This document shows positions 45,777-53,006 of a stretch of DNA of 64,000 nt, piece by piece. The notes below the pieces were generated by a model. It was given only the letters and a program-made list of their open reading frames with translations, did not search any database and was not told where the DNA came from. This DNA comes from Yinghuangia aomiensis (GTDB lineage Bacteria; Actinomycetota; Actinomycetes; Streptomycetales; Streptomycetaceae). Made by a program: the position numbers and the translations under genes. The number at the start of each line of letters is the position of its first letter. Positions within the stretch are counted from its first letter, which is position 1. The stretch lies in assembly GCF_039542225.1 (NCBI RefSeq), contig NZ_BAABHS010000019.1:1-64000 (forward strand), written 5' to 3'.

Positions 45777-45832
45777 CCCGACGTCCCTGGCCGGTTACGG
45801 CATAGTGGGGCGGTCGGCGCCCGGCGTGACTC

Positions 45833-46498
45833 CTACCCGCGCCGGGCTTCGAGCGCGTCCAGGATCAGGTCCAGGCCGTAGCCGAACTCGGCGGTGTGGT
45901 CGTAGCCGGGGCGGAGCGCGTGGTCGGTGATCATCTCGGCGAGGTACGGGAATTCGTCGGCGGGCAGCGCGTCGAGGATGTCCCCGGCCACGGCCTCCAC
46001 GTCGCCCGGATCGGCCACCGGCAGGCTCTTCTCCTGGAGGACGTAGCCGCCGATGTAGCTGTCGATGAGCGAGACGGCGTGCGCGGCCATCGGCAGCGTG
46101 AAGCCGGCCCGGCGGAGCACGCCGAGGACCGCGTCGTGGTGGCGGAGCGTGGCCGGGCCCGGGTTGCGCCGGGAGTCCATGAGCCCGAGCGCCCAACTGT
46201 GCCGGGACAGGACGGCGCGCGCGGAGAACGCCCGGGTGCGGAGGGCTTCCCGCCAGTCGCCGCGGCCCGCGTCGGGCAGTTCGACAGCCGCGAACACGAC
46301 GTCGACAACCCCGTCGAGGATCGCGCCCTTGTTCGGCACGTGGTGGTACAGCGACATGGCCTCGACGCCCAGCTCCTGCGCGACTTTGCGCATGGTGATC
46401 GCCTCGACGCCGCCGCGGTCGGCGACCCGGACGGCGGCCTCCAGGACGCGGGCTTTCGTGAGGGGCTGCCGCGCGGCCGCGCGGGGTGCTGCCGGCAT
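45833..46498 (-). CDS. TetR-family regulator (TetR_C_1 type)
   Basis: A 221-residue TetR protein. The helix-turn-helix segment is AITMRKVAQELGVEAMSLYH, with YHHVPNKGAILDGVVDVVF next, typical of regulators of actinobacterial antibiotic and efflux genes. The ligand domain follows to LDLILDALEARRG. The ATG at 46498 begins the basic leader. It is divergent from a deazaflavin-dependent reductase gene, and two perfect operators lie between the two genes. Confidence 0.92.
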   Translation of the reverse strand: MPAAPRAAARQPLTKARVLEAAVRVADRGGVEAITMRKVAQELGVEAMSLYHHVPNKGAILDGVVDVVFAAVELPDAGRGDWREALRTRAFSARAVLSRHSWALGLMDSRRNPGPATLRHHDAVLGVLRRAGFTLPMAAHAVSLIDSYIGGYVLQEKSLPVADPGDVEAVAGDILDALPADEFPYLAEMITDHALRPGYDHTAEFGYGLDLILDALEARRG

Positions 46499-46540
46499 CG
46501 CGGCTCCTGATCGGTTGACAGGCTCGGGCCTACGAGTCAA

Positions 46541-46556
46541 CCTTACATACGTAAGG
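46541..46556. promoter_or_regulatory. TetR operator 1
   Basis: CCTTAC-ATAC-GTAAGG is an inverted repeat with 6-bp perfect arms. It lies 42 bases upstream of the TetR start and about 26 bases downstream of a TTGACA hexamer (46515-46520). Confidence 0.8.
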
Positions 46557-46558
46557 CA

Positions 46559-46574
46559 CCTTACGAGCGTAAGG
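46559..46574. promoter_or_regulatory. TetR operator 2, overlapping the reductase ribosome site
   Basis: CCTTACG-AG-CGTAAGG has 7-bp perfect arms and repeats the CCTTAC/GTAAGG half-sites two bases after operator 1. Its right arm merges with the AAGGAG ribosome site (46571-46576) of the reductase gene at 46583. Confidence 0.85.
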
Positions 46575-46582
46575 AGACACCC

Positions 46583-46957
46583 ATGCCGATGCCTCTGTGG
46601 TGGGGCCACATCAACAAGCGGCTGTTCAACCCCCGCGCGATCGCGGGCGGGAAGTGGCCGGTACTGACCCACGTGGGCCGCGGTTCCGGCACGACGTACC
46701 GCACTCCCCTCGACGCGCATCCGGTCGACGGCGGCTACCTGTTCGTCCTGGTCTACGGCTCGCGCTCGGACTGGGCCCGCAACGTCCTGGCCGCGGGCAC
46801 GGCCCGCCTCCGCGTCGACGGGTCGGAGGTGGCGCTCACGGCCCCGCGCCTCGTGGACCGGGCCGAGGCCTTCCGGGCTCTCCCGCCGGAGGTCCGGCGG
46901 CCTCCGCGACTGCTGCGGATCACGGAGTTCCTGCGGATGGACACGACGGCCGGCTGA
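46583..46957 (+). CDS. Deazaflavin (F420)-dependent nitroreductase/quinone reductase-like protein
   Basis: A 124-residue protein of the DDN-like split beta-barrel family, using reduced F420. The core motif HVGRGSGTTYRTPLDAHPVD and VLVYGSRSDWARNVLAAG are typical. Characterised members reduce quinones or activate nitroimidazoles. The ATG at 46583 is preceded by AAGGAG six bases upstream, which overlaps the second TetR operator, so expression is probably repressed until an inducer binds the divergent TetR. A reductase-like protein that could supply reduced F420 is encoded at 43358. Confidence 0.88.
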   Translation: MPMPLWWGHINKRLFNPRAIAGGKWPVLTHVGRGSGTTYRTPLDAHPVDGGYLFVLVYGSRSDWARNVLAAGTARLRVDGSEVALTAPRLVDRAEAFRALPPEVRRPPRLLRITEFLRMDTTAG

Positions 46958-47078
46958 CCGCCGACGAGTTGGGCGCTTCGGGGATCGACGAGACCCGCCG
47001 ATGACGGCCGGCATGCCTCCGTGGTTCAATTTGAGCGAATGCTCAAAACCGTTGCCCGGCAAGCCCGAGGAGCGCTCC

Positions 47079-47474
47079 ATGCCCGTTCCCGACAGCCGCC
47101 CCAGCCGCCACGCCGCCGTGTGGGCGGGCATCGCCTTCGGCCTCGCGACGATCCCCGTTCTGGTCATCGGGGGCGTCCTCGTGTACCTGGCAGGTCCTGC
47201 CACGGCAGCCCTCCTGTTCGGAGTCGCGTTCGGCCTGCTGGCGTGGCCCCTCCTCGCCCGGACGAACCGTGAACTCGTCGTCGCGGAGCTGGTCTCGGGA
47301 ACGATCCTCGGCAGTGCGACCCTGGCCATGGGGATGTGCATACCGCTTGTCGGCGTGCTGATCCTCGTCCCGTTCCTCCCGGCCATCTGCGCCGCGGTCA
47401 CGGCGACCCTGATCGCCGCCCGGACGCTGGTCCTGGAGAGAGACCCCGCGGTTCGCCGCCGCATGCCCGCCTGA
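47079..47474 (+). CDS. Small polytopic membrane protein of unknown function
   Basis: A 131-residue hydrophobic protein with about four membrane helices (residues 15-33, 37-53, 65-82 and 86-108). A short basic C-terminus ends in RRRMPA. No family is recognised. The ATG at 47079 has GAGGAG six bases upstream, which is better than the ATG 26 codons earlier. It follows the reductase gene by 121 bp on the same strand. Confidence 0.65.
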   Translation: MPVPDSRPSRHAAVWAGIAFGLATIPVLVIGGVLVYLAGPATAALLFGVAFGLLAWPLLARTNRELVVAELVSGTILGSATLAMGMCIPLVGVLILVPFLPAICAAVTATLIAARTLVLERDPAVRRRMPA

Positions 47475-47531
47475 CCGCGGCCCTATCGTGGGGAATCGTC
47501 GGCCGTCGAGCGCTCCCCTGGAGGTGACCCC

Positions 47532-48023
47532 GTGCACCGCGTCCTCGTCAGCCGCTGCCTGCTCGGCGAGCGGGTGCGGTACGACGGACAGGCCACCGCG
47601 GCCTACCCGTTGCTCGCCGCCTGGGCCGCCGAGGGACGCGTCGTCCCGGTCTGCCCCGAAGTCGAAGGCGGCCTCCCGACACCCCGTCCGCGGGCGGAGA
47701 TCCCCGGCGGCCAGGGCGCCGCGGTGCTGGACGGGCGCCTGCCGGTGGTCACGATCGACGGCGGCGACGTCACCGCGGCGTTCCTCTCCGGCGCCGAACG
47801 CTGCCTCGATCTGGTAGCCCGGCACGGCATCCACATCGCCGTGTTGAAAACCAAGAGCCCGTCCTGCGGCAACGACCACGCCTACGACGGCACCTTCACC
47901 GGCACGCTGCTCCCCGGCGAAGGCGTCGCCGCGGCAGCCCTGCGCCGAGCGGGCGTCCGGGTTTTCCACGAGGGTCAACTCGACGAAGCGGAAAGAGCTT
48001 TGGAGAGTCTGGAATCGAATTGA
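47532..48023 (+). CDS. DUF523 family protein, TudS-like thiouracil desulfidase candidate
   Basis: A 163-residue DUF523 protein. The three conserved cysteines are Cys9 (SRCLLGERVRYDG), Cys41 (CPEVEGGLPTPRP) and Cys112 (LKTKSPSCG). DUF523 proteins include TudS, in which three cysteines bind a 4Fe-4S cluster that removes sulfur from thiouracil. The same reaction is plausible here but unproven. The GTG at 47532 has GGAGGTGA upstream. It follows the small membrane protein gene by 57 bp. The next 530 bases are gene-free. Confidence 0.82.
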   Translation: MHRVLVSRCLLGERVRYDGQATAAYPLLAAWAAEGRVVPVCPEVEGGLPTPRPRAEIPGGQGAAVLDGRLPVVTIDGGDVTAAFLSGAERCLDLVARHGIHIAVLKTKSPSCGNDHAYDGTFTGTLLPGEGVAAAALRRAGVRVFHEGQLDEAERALESLESN

Positions 48024-48461
48024 AGATCCCCACTGGGCTGTTGCCTTTGCAGGCTCACTCGTCACGGCCGCGGCCGCGGCCGCCGCGCCGCCCATGGCCG
48101 CGCGCCGCACAAAATAGCTTTCCACAAAGGCAATTGGCCATCGACGACTCGATGGGGCTTCGACCGCGCCAGAGAGAGGATCTTGGCAGCCCACCCGCCA
48201 TACCGAAGGCAGGTCGATCGGTCAGCCCTGGCCACGTATCCGCGCGGGCGAGCCCGAGTCCGGTTCGTGCGCCGCGGGGGCGGCGCGCGCAACATGAACA
48301 GGGTCTGCCGGCCCCGGTCACGATGGCCGGGAGTTCACGCTGGCCAGGAGCGGTGAGGCGAGCGACGGGAACCTGCGGGCGGGTTTCGGCGGCCGGTCAG
48401 GCGGCGATTGGTCGGCGGGCGAGGATGACGGAGTCTTCGAGCCCGAGTTCCGAAAGCAACG
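48024..48461. other. Gene-free stretch between DUF523 and CoA-transferase genes
   Basis: This region holds a short GCGGCCGC-type simple repeat (about 48066-48083) and a small AT-richer patch (about 48104-48130). I see no credible coding sequence in either strand. The CoA-transferase terminator begins at 48462. Confidence 0.4.
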
Positions 48462-48498
48462 CCGAGCGCCGCGTGGCTGGGGGCCACGCGGCGCTCGG
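48462..48498 (-). terminator. Terminator of the CoA-transferase gene
   Basis: A perfect 16-bp stem (48462-48477 with 48483-48498) with a five-base loop lies 52 bases beyond the minus-strand stop. Confidence 0.85.
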
Positions 48499-48550
48499 TG
48501 GAGGTGAAACCGCGGGCAGGAAGGCGGGGCCTTCAAGCCCGGTGGGTGGG

Positions 48551-49789
48551 TCAGCCCTTGCCCAGGACGCCCGCCTCGCGGAGTTCGGCGATCTTGGCAT
48601 CGTCGTAGCCCAGGAGGTCCTGGAGGACCTCGGCGCTGTGCTGGCCGATGGTCGGAGCCTTGAACGGGCGCGGGAGTTCCTCGCCGACGAAGTGGATCGG
48701 GGAGGAGAGCTGGTCGCTGCCCAGCTCTTCCTTCGGGAACCACTGGAAGCGGTGCTGGAACTGCGGGTCGTCCGCGATCGTCTTCGGGTCGTTGACCGGG
48801 GCGATCGGGGTGTTGGCCTCGTTGCCGAAGGCGAGCCACTCGGCGGAGGTGCGGGTGAGGAAGATCTGGCGGAGTTCCTCGCGGAGCTCGATGTTGCCCA
48901 CCGCGTGGTCCGCGTAGGTGGAACCGGGCCACTTCTCGAACAGCTCGGGGCGGCCGACCGCTTCGCAGAAGTTCTTCCACAGCGACTGCTCGGACGCCAT
49001 GAACAGCACGTACCCGTCCGAAGACTTGTACATCTGGTAGCGGACGCCCTCGGTCATGCCCGCGGTACCCGGCGCGCGGCGGACGTAGTTGTCCGTCTTG
49101 TTGCCGGTCACCTCGGACTCGGGACGCTCGTACGCCTTGTACGTCTCGCTGCGCAGCCAGTCCATCGCCGCCGCCGCATCCGACTGCGCGATGTCGATCT
49201 GGCCGCCGACACCCGTCGCGCGGGCGCGGATGATCGCGGCGAGCACGCCGAGCGCACCGAACAGCGGGCCGGCGTGGATGCCGATCGACGCGTGCTCCGG
49301 CGTGTACGGGTGGCCCTCTTCGGTGAACGCCGGCTTCACGACGCCCGCCCACGTGTCGTACGCCACACCGTGCGACGGCATGTCGCGGTACGGCCCGGTC
49401 GCCCCGTACCCGGAAATCGTGCAGAAGACGAGCTTGGGGTTGACCGCCTTCAGGTCCTCGTAGCCGATCCCGCGCTTGGCGAGACCGCCCGGACGCATGG
49501 CCTCGATGACCGCGTCGGCGTCCTTGACGAGTTCCTTGAACGTCTCGAGCGCCTCGGGCTTGCGAAGGTCGAGCACCAGCGACTTCTTGCCGCGGTTGAT
49601 GTGGAGATGCATGAGGGAGACGCCCTCGATGATCGGCCACGTCATGTCGCGGATGTAGTCGCCGTTCGGCGGCTCGATCTTGATCACCTCGGCCCCGAGG
49701 TCGACCAGGGCCGAGGTGATCGCGGCGGGTCCGAGCATCGAGCATTCGATGATCCGGACTCCGGCCAGCGGCGCTGGCACCTGACTCAT
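48551..49789 (-). CDS. Class III CoA-transferase (CaiB/BaiF family)
   Basis: A 412-residue CoA-transferase that moves CoA between acyl groups. The family segments PLAGVRIIECSMLGPAAITS, LVDLGAEVIKIEPPNGD, LDLRKPEALETFKELVKDAD, ADAVIEAMRPGGLAKRGIGY and ISGYGATGPYRDMPSHGVAY are present. The latter region carries the catalytic-aspartate area. The ATG at 49789 has GGAGG upstream. It is monocistronic with its own terminator. Together with the acyl-CoA ligase it could supply two routes for activating one acid; the substrate is unknown. Confidence 0.93.
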   Translation of the reverse strand: MSQVPAPLAGVRIIECSMLGPAAITSALVDLGAEVIKIEPPNGDYIRDMTWPIIEGVSLMHLHINRGKKSLVLDLRKPEALETFKELVKDADAVIEAMRPGGLAKRGIGYEDLKAVNPKLVFCTISGYGATGPYRDMPSHGVAYDTWAGVVKPAFTEEGHPYTPEHASIGIHAGPLFGALGVLAAIIRARATGVGGQIDIAQSDAAAAMDWLRSETYKAYERPESEVTGNKTDNYVRRAPGTAGMTEGVRYQMYKSSDGYVLFMASEQSLWKNFCEAVGRPELFEKWPGSTYADHAVGNIELREELRQIFLTRTSAEWLAFGNEANTPIAPVNDPKTIADDPQFQHRFQWFPKEELGSDQLSSPIHFVGEELPRPFKAPTIGQHSAEVLQDLLGYDDAKIAELREAGVLGKG

Positions 49790-49825
49790 GGCGACCTCCA
49801 GGAGAATGTGACGGTGCGTCAGATA

Positions 49826-51175
49826 CTAGCGATCGACGTCCGCAGGGGAACCCCCCAAACGCGCCGACCACCTGTGAGGCCCCTCTCCCCGGCGTCCGAT
49901 TCGTGACCTTTCGGCCTGGTCGTGGACCAGCTGCGACGCCTCGGCGGCGTCCCGCAGGGGCGCGGTGACGTGCACCGGACCCGGCGTCGTGTCCAGGTGC
50001 ACGGTCGCCAATCCGAGCAGGCGTTCGAACGGCCCCTGGGTCCGGCGGACGCTCTGCACCTTTGCGTGCGGGATCACATCCGTCTCCCGGTGCAGGATCC
50101 CCCGCCGCGCCACGAACACCCGGTCGTCCGCCCCGCAGGCCATCGCCCGCCACCGCACCGGGCTGTGCAGGCGAGCCCGGCGCGGCACCGGGGAGAGCGG
50201 CACCGCCTGCACGTCCACCCCCGGCAGGATCCGGCTCAGCACCCCCAGCGCGACCGGCAGCGGCGCCACCGGCAGCAGCGTCGACTCGTGGTTCTCGTGG
50301 TCGTCGTGCTTGCCGTAGCCCGCGATGTTGACCTCGACCCGCACCCACCCCTTCGCCCGCCACAGCAGCGGCTGCACGATCCGCACGGCCTGCACGCGCC
50401 CCGGCGGCACCGTCTGGTGCCGGTGCTCGATCAGGCCGTGCGCGAGCCGCAGCCCGTCCGGCGACTCGGACAGCGTGAAGTCGAAATACCGCAGCACCCG
50501 CCCGACGGAGAACTGCCACGCGGCGATGAACAGCGGCACGAAACCGAGCAGCAGCGGCTCGTTCCCGGTCCCCACGGCCATCCCCACCAGCAGCGCCGAC
50601 GGCAGCAGGAACACCCACGTGCCGACCGACAGCAGCACCGACCCGATCAGCACCGGCATCGGCACCACGACCAGCGGCTGCTCGGGCGCCTCCCCCGCGT
50701 CCGGCCGCACCCCGGCGGCCCGGGCCAGCAATTCGGCGCGCAGCGCCTGCGCATCCGTCTCGCGCAGGTACGCCAGCGAGCCCTCCGCCGACTCCCCGCC
50801 GGCGACCTGCAGCTTCAGTTCGGCCAACCCGAGCAGCCGGGCGATGAAGGGCCGCACCACGTCGACCGCCTGAAGCCGCCCGAGATGCACGTGCCGGGTC
50901 CGCCGGAACAGCACCCCCGAGTCGATCCGCAGATCGTCCGCCTCGATGCGGTAGACGGTGAACACCCAGCTCAGCCAGCCCCACAGCAGCGCCGCCACGA
51001 ACACCGCACCGGCGATCGCCAGGCCGATCCGGGTCTCCGGCGAGCGCGCCGCGTGCTGGCCCCAGATCGCCAAAACCACCGCCATCGCCTTCCACCCGCG
51101 CGCGACCGGGGTCAGCGGGTGCAGGCGGCGGGCGAGGCGGCTGCCGCCGTCGGCCGGTCCCTCCTCGGTTGCCAC
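49826..51175 (-). CDS. Membrane protein with three bPH2 (YdbT-type) domains
   Basis: A 449-residue membrane protein with paired helices near residues 45-70 and 175-230 and bPH2 domains. These carry TVYRIEADDLRIDSGVLFRR, DFTLSESPDGLRLAHGLIEH and DDRVFVARRGILHRETDVIP. In Bacillus the YdbS/YdbT pair protects against some bacteriocins; function here is unknown. The GTG at 51175 lies four bases downstream of the YdbS-like gene stop, so the two genes form an operon, as in that pair. The C-terminal 30 residues are polar and disordered. Confidence 0.87.
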   Translation of the reverse strand: MATEEGPADGGSRLARRLHPLTPVARGWKAMAVVLAIWGQHAARSPETRIGLAIAGAVFVAALLWGWLSWVFTVYRIEADDLRIDSGVLFRRTRHVHLGRLQAVDVVRPFIARLLGLAELKLQVAGGESAEGSLAYLRETDAQALRAELLARAAGVRPDAGEAPEQPLVVVPMPVLIGSVLLSVGTWVFLLPSALLVGMAVGTGNEPLLLGFVPLFIAAWQFSVGRVLRYFDFTLSESPDGLRLAHGLIEHRHQTVPPGRVQAVRIVQPLLWRAKGWVRVEVNIAGYGKHDDHENHESTLLPVAPLPVALGVLSRILPGVDVQAVPLSPVPRRARLHSPVRWRAMACGADDRVFVARRGILHRETDVIPHAKVQSVRRTQGPFERLLGLATVHLDTTPGPVHVTAPLRDAAEASQLVHDQAERSRIGRRGEGPHRWSARLGGSPADVDR

Positions 51176-51179
51176 GCCG

Positions 51180-51668
51180 TCACAGCCCTGCCGACCGGGC
51201 CTCGCCCTTTTCGGCGAGGCGGTCCCGGAGCCGGGCGGCTTCCTCCGGCGGCAGTCCGCGGACCACCGCGTCGGTGGTCGCGGACGCGGTGTGCAGGGTG
51301 ATGGTGGCGATGCCGAAGTGCCGCTCCACGGGGCCGGCGGTCACGTCGACGAACTGCATGCGGCCGTACGGCACCACCACGAGCCGCCGGAACAGGACGC
51401 CGTGTGCGATCAGCAGATCGTCGTCGCGCTCCGCATACCGCCACGACCGCTGGTTCCGGCGCAGCGCGACGAGCGTCCAGGCCAGCGCGACCGCGAGCGT
51501 CCCGGCGATGACCGCGCCGAGCCACGGCGCGACGAAGATCCCGGCGAGCACGCCGCCCGCGGCCGCCGCCGGGAGCACGACCGCCACGGCCAGGAACCGG
51601 CGCACCCGGTAGAGCTGCCCGGACACCGGGTGCCACTGCTGGTCGGGCGGGGCGAGGGCGTGATCCAT
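51180..51668 (-). CDS. Membrane protein with one bPH2 (YdbS-type) domain
   Basis: A 162-residue partner of the YdbT-like protein. Two membrane helices (about residues 24-66) are followed by a bPH2 domain with DDDLLIAHGVLFRRLVVVPY, RMQFVDVTAGPVERHFGIAT and an acidic helix LPPEEAARLRDRLAEKGE. The start is ATG 51668. It is the first gene of the YdbS/YdbT-like pair and is divergent from the orphan nuoD, whose start lies 79 bp away. Confidence 0.87.
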   Translation of the reverse strand: MDHALAPPDQQWHPVSGQLYRVRRFLAVAVVLPAAAAGGVLAGIFVAPWLGAVIAGTLAVALAWTLVALRRNQRSWRYAERDDDLLIAHGVLFRRLVVVPYGRMQFVDVTAGPVERHFGIATITLHTASATTDAVVRGLPPEEAARLRDRLAEKGEARSAGL

Positions 51669-51747
51669 GGGCCCAGCGTAGAAGCCGGGCGCGCGCCGGG
51701 GCCGCGGACGAACCGGGCGCCGCCCGGCGGCTGGCAAAATCGGCGGT

Positions 51748-52899
51748 ATGACGGAGACCACCGTGGGCGTCGGGATCGGCGCGGACCAGCTCGACACCAC
51801 CGACATGGTGCTCAACATCGGTCCGCAGCACCCCTCCACACACGGGGTCCTGCGGCTGAGACTCGTGCTGGACGGCGAACGGATCGTCAGCGCGGAGCCG
51901 ATCGTCGGCTACATGCACCGCGGCGCCGAAAAACTGTTCGAGGTGCGGGACTACCGGCAGATCCTGGTGCTGGCGAACCGGCACGACTGGCTGTCCGCGT
52001 TCTCCAACGAACTCGGCGTCGTCCTGGCCGTCGAACGCATGCTCGGCATGGAGGTGCCCGAGCGCGCGGTGTGGGCGCGCACGCTGCTGGCCGAGCTGAA
52101 CCGGGTGCTCAACCATCTGATGTTCCTCGGCTCGTACCCGCTCGAACTCGGCGCGATCACCCCGATCTTCCACGCGTTCCGGGAGCGCGAGGAGATCCAG
52201 ACGGTGATGGAGGAGATCTCCGGCGGCCGCATGCACTTCATGTTCAACCGGGTCGGCGGGCTGAAGGAGGACCTGCCCGCGGGCTGGCTCGGCCGGACCC
52301 GCACCGCGGTCGCCGACGTCCGATCGCGCATGCCGGTGCTGCACGACCTCGTGCACGGCAACGAGATCTTCCGGGCCCGGACGCGCGGTGTCGGCGTACT
52401 GACCCCCGAACAGGTGCACGCCTATGGGGTGAGCGGGCCGATCGCGCGCGCCTCCGGTGTGGACTTCGACCTGCGGCGCGACGAGCCGTACCTCGCGTAC
52501 GGCGACCTCGCCGACGTCCTGCGGGTGGTGACGCGCACCGAAGGCGACTGCCTGGCCCGCTTCACGTGCCTCCTCGACCAGGTCGACGTGTCACTGGACC
52601 TCGCCGACGCGTGCCTCGACCGGCTCGAAGCCCTGCCGCCGGGACCGATCAACCTGCGGCTGCCGAAGGTGCTGAAAGCCCCCGAGGGGCACACCTACGC
52701 ATGGACGGAGAACCCGCTCGGCATCAACGGCTACTACCTGGTGTCGCGCGGTGAGAAGACGCCGTGGCGGCTGAAGCTGCGGTCGGCGTCGTACAACAAC
52801 ATCCAGGTGCTGGCCGAAGTGCTGCCGGGCTGCCTGGTCGCCGACATGGTGGCGGTCCTCGGGTCGATGTTCTTCGTGGTCGGCGACATCGACAAGTAG
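51748..52899 (+). CDS. nuoD2: NADH-quinone oxidoreductase subunit D-like protein (orphan NuoD2)
   Basis: A 383-residue NuoD-type (49-kDa, NDUFS2) protein. LNIGPQHPSTHGVLRLRLVL (Arg36 in GVLR), GYMHRGAEKLFE, NRHDWLSAFSNEL, LFLGSYPLELGAITP and FFVVGDIDK are typical. It stands alone; no other nuo subunits are encoded in the window. Streptomyces have such an orphan second copy beside the PH-domain genes as I recall. The ATG at 51748 has no strong ribosome site. It may form an alternate complex or a soluble quinone-binding protein; this is unknown. Confidence 0.9.
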   Translation: MTETTVGVGIGADQLDTTDMVLNIGPQHPSTHGVLRLRLVLDGERIVSAEPIVGYMHRGAEKLFEVRDYRQILVLANRHDWLSAFSNELGVVLAVERMLGMEVPERAVWARTLLAELNRVLNHLMFLGSYPLELGAITPIFHAFREREEIQTVMEEISGGRMHFMFNRVGGLKEDLPAGWLGRTRTAVADVRSRMPVLHDLVHGNEIFRARTRGVGVLTPEQVHAYGVSGPIARASGVDFDLRRDEPYLAYGDLADVLRVVTRTEGDCLARFTCLLDQVDVSLDLADACLDRLEALPPGPINLRLPKVLKAPEGHTYAWTENPLGINGYYLVSRGEKTPWRLKLRSASYNNIQVLAEVLPGCLVADMVAVLGSMFFVVGDIDK

Positions 52900-52932
52900 G
52901 CGGCGGGGCGCCGCGCGCGACCGGAAACGCCG

Positions 52933-52974
52933 CCGCCTCCGCGGATTCCCGGCGACGGGAGCCCGCGGAGGCGG
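52933..52974. terminator. Terminator between nuoD2 and the convergent low-complexity gene
   Basis: A perfect 12-bp stem (52933-52944 with 52963-52974) lies between convergent stops. A GCGGT-type simple repeat follows it (about 52975-52995). Confidence 0.7.
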
Positions 52975-53006
52975 TTCGGTGCGGTGCGGTGCGGTACAGC
53001 CGAGGG

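Noticed and set aside
48066..48083. GCGGCCGC-type repeat
   Set aside because: Too short and simple to be a functional repeat; typical of this base composition.
52975..52995. GCGGT tandem repeat
   Set aside because: Only a few units of a GC-rich pentamer between convergent genes; no array or spacer structure.
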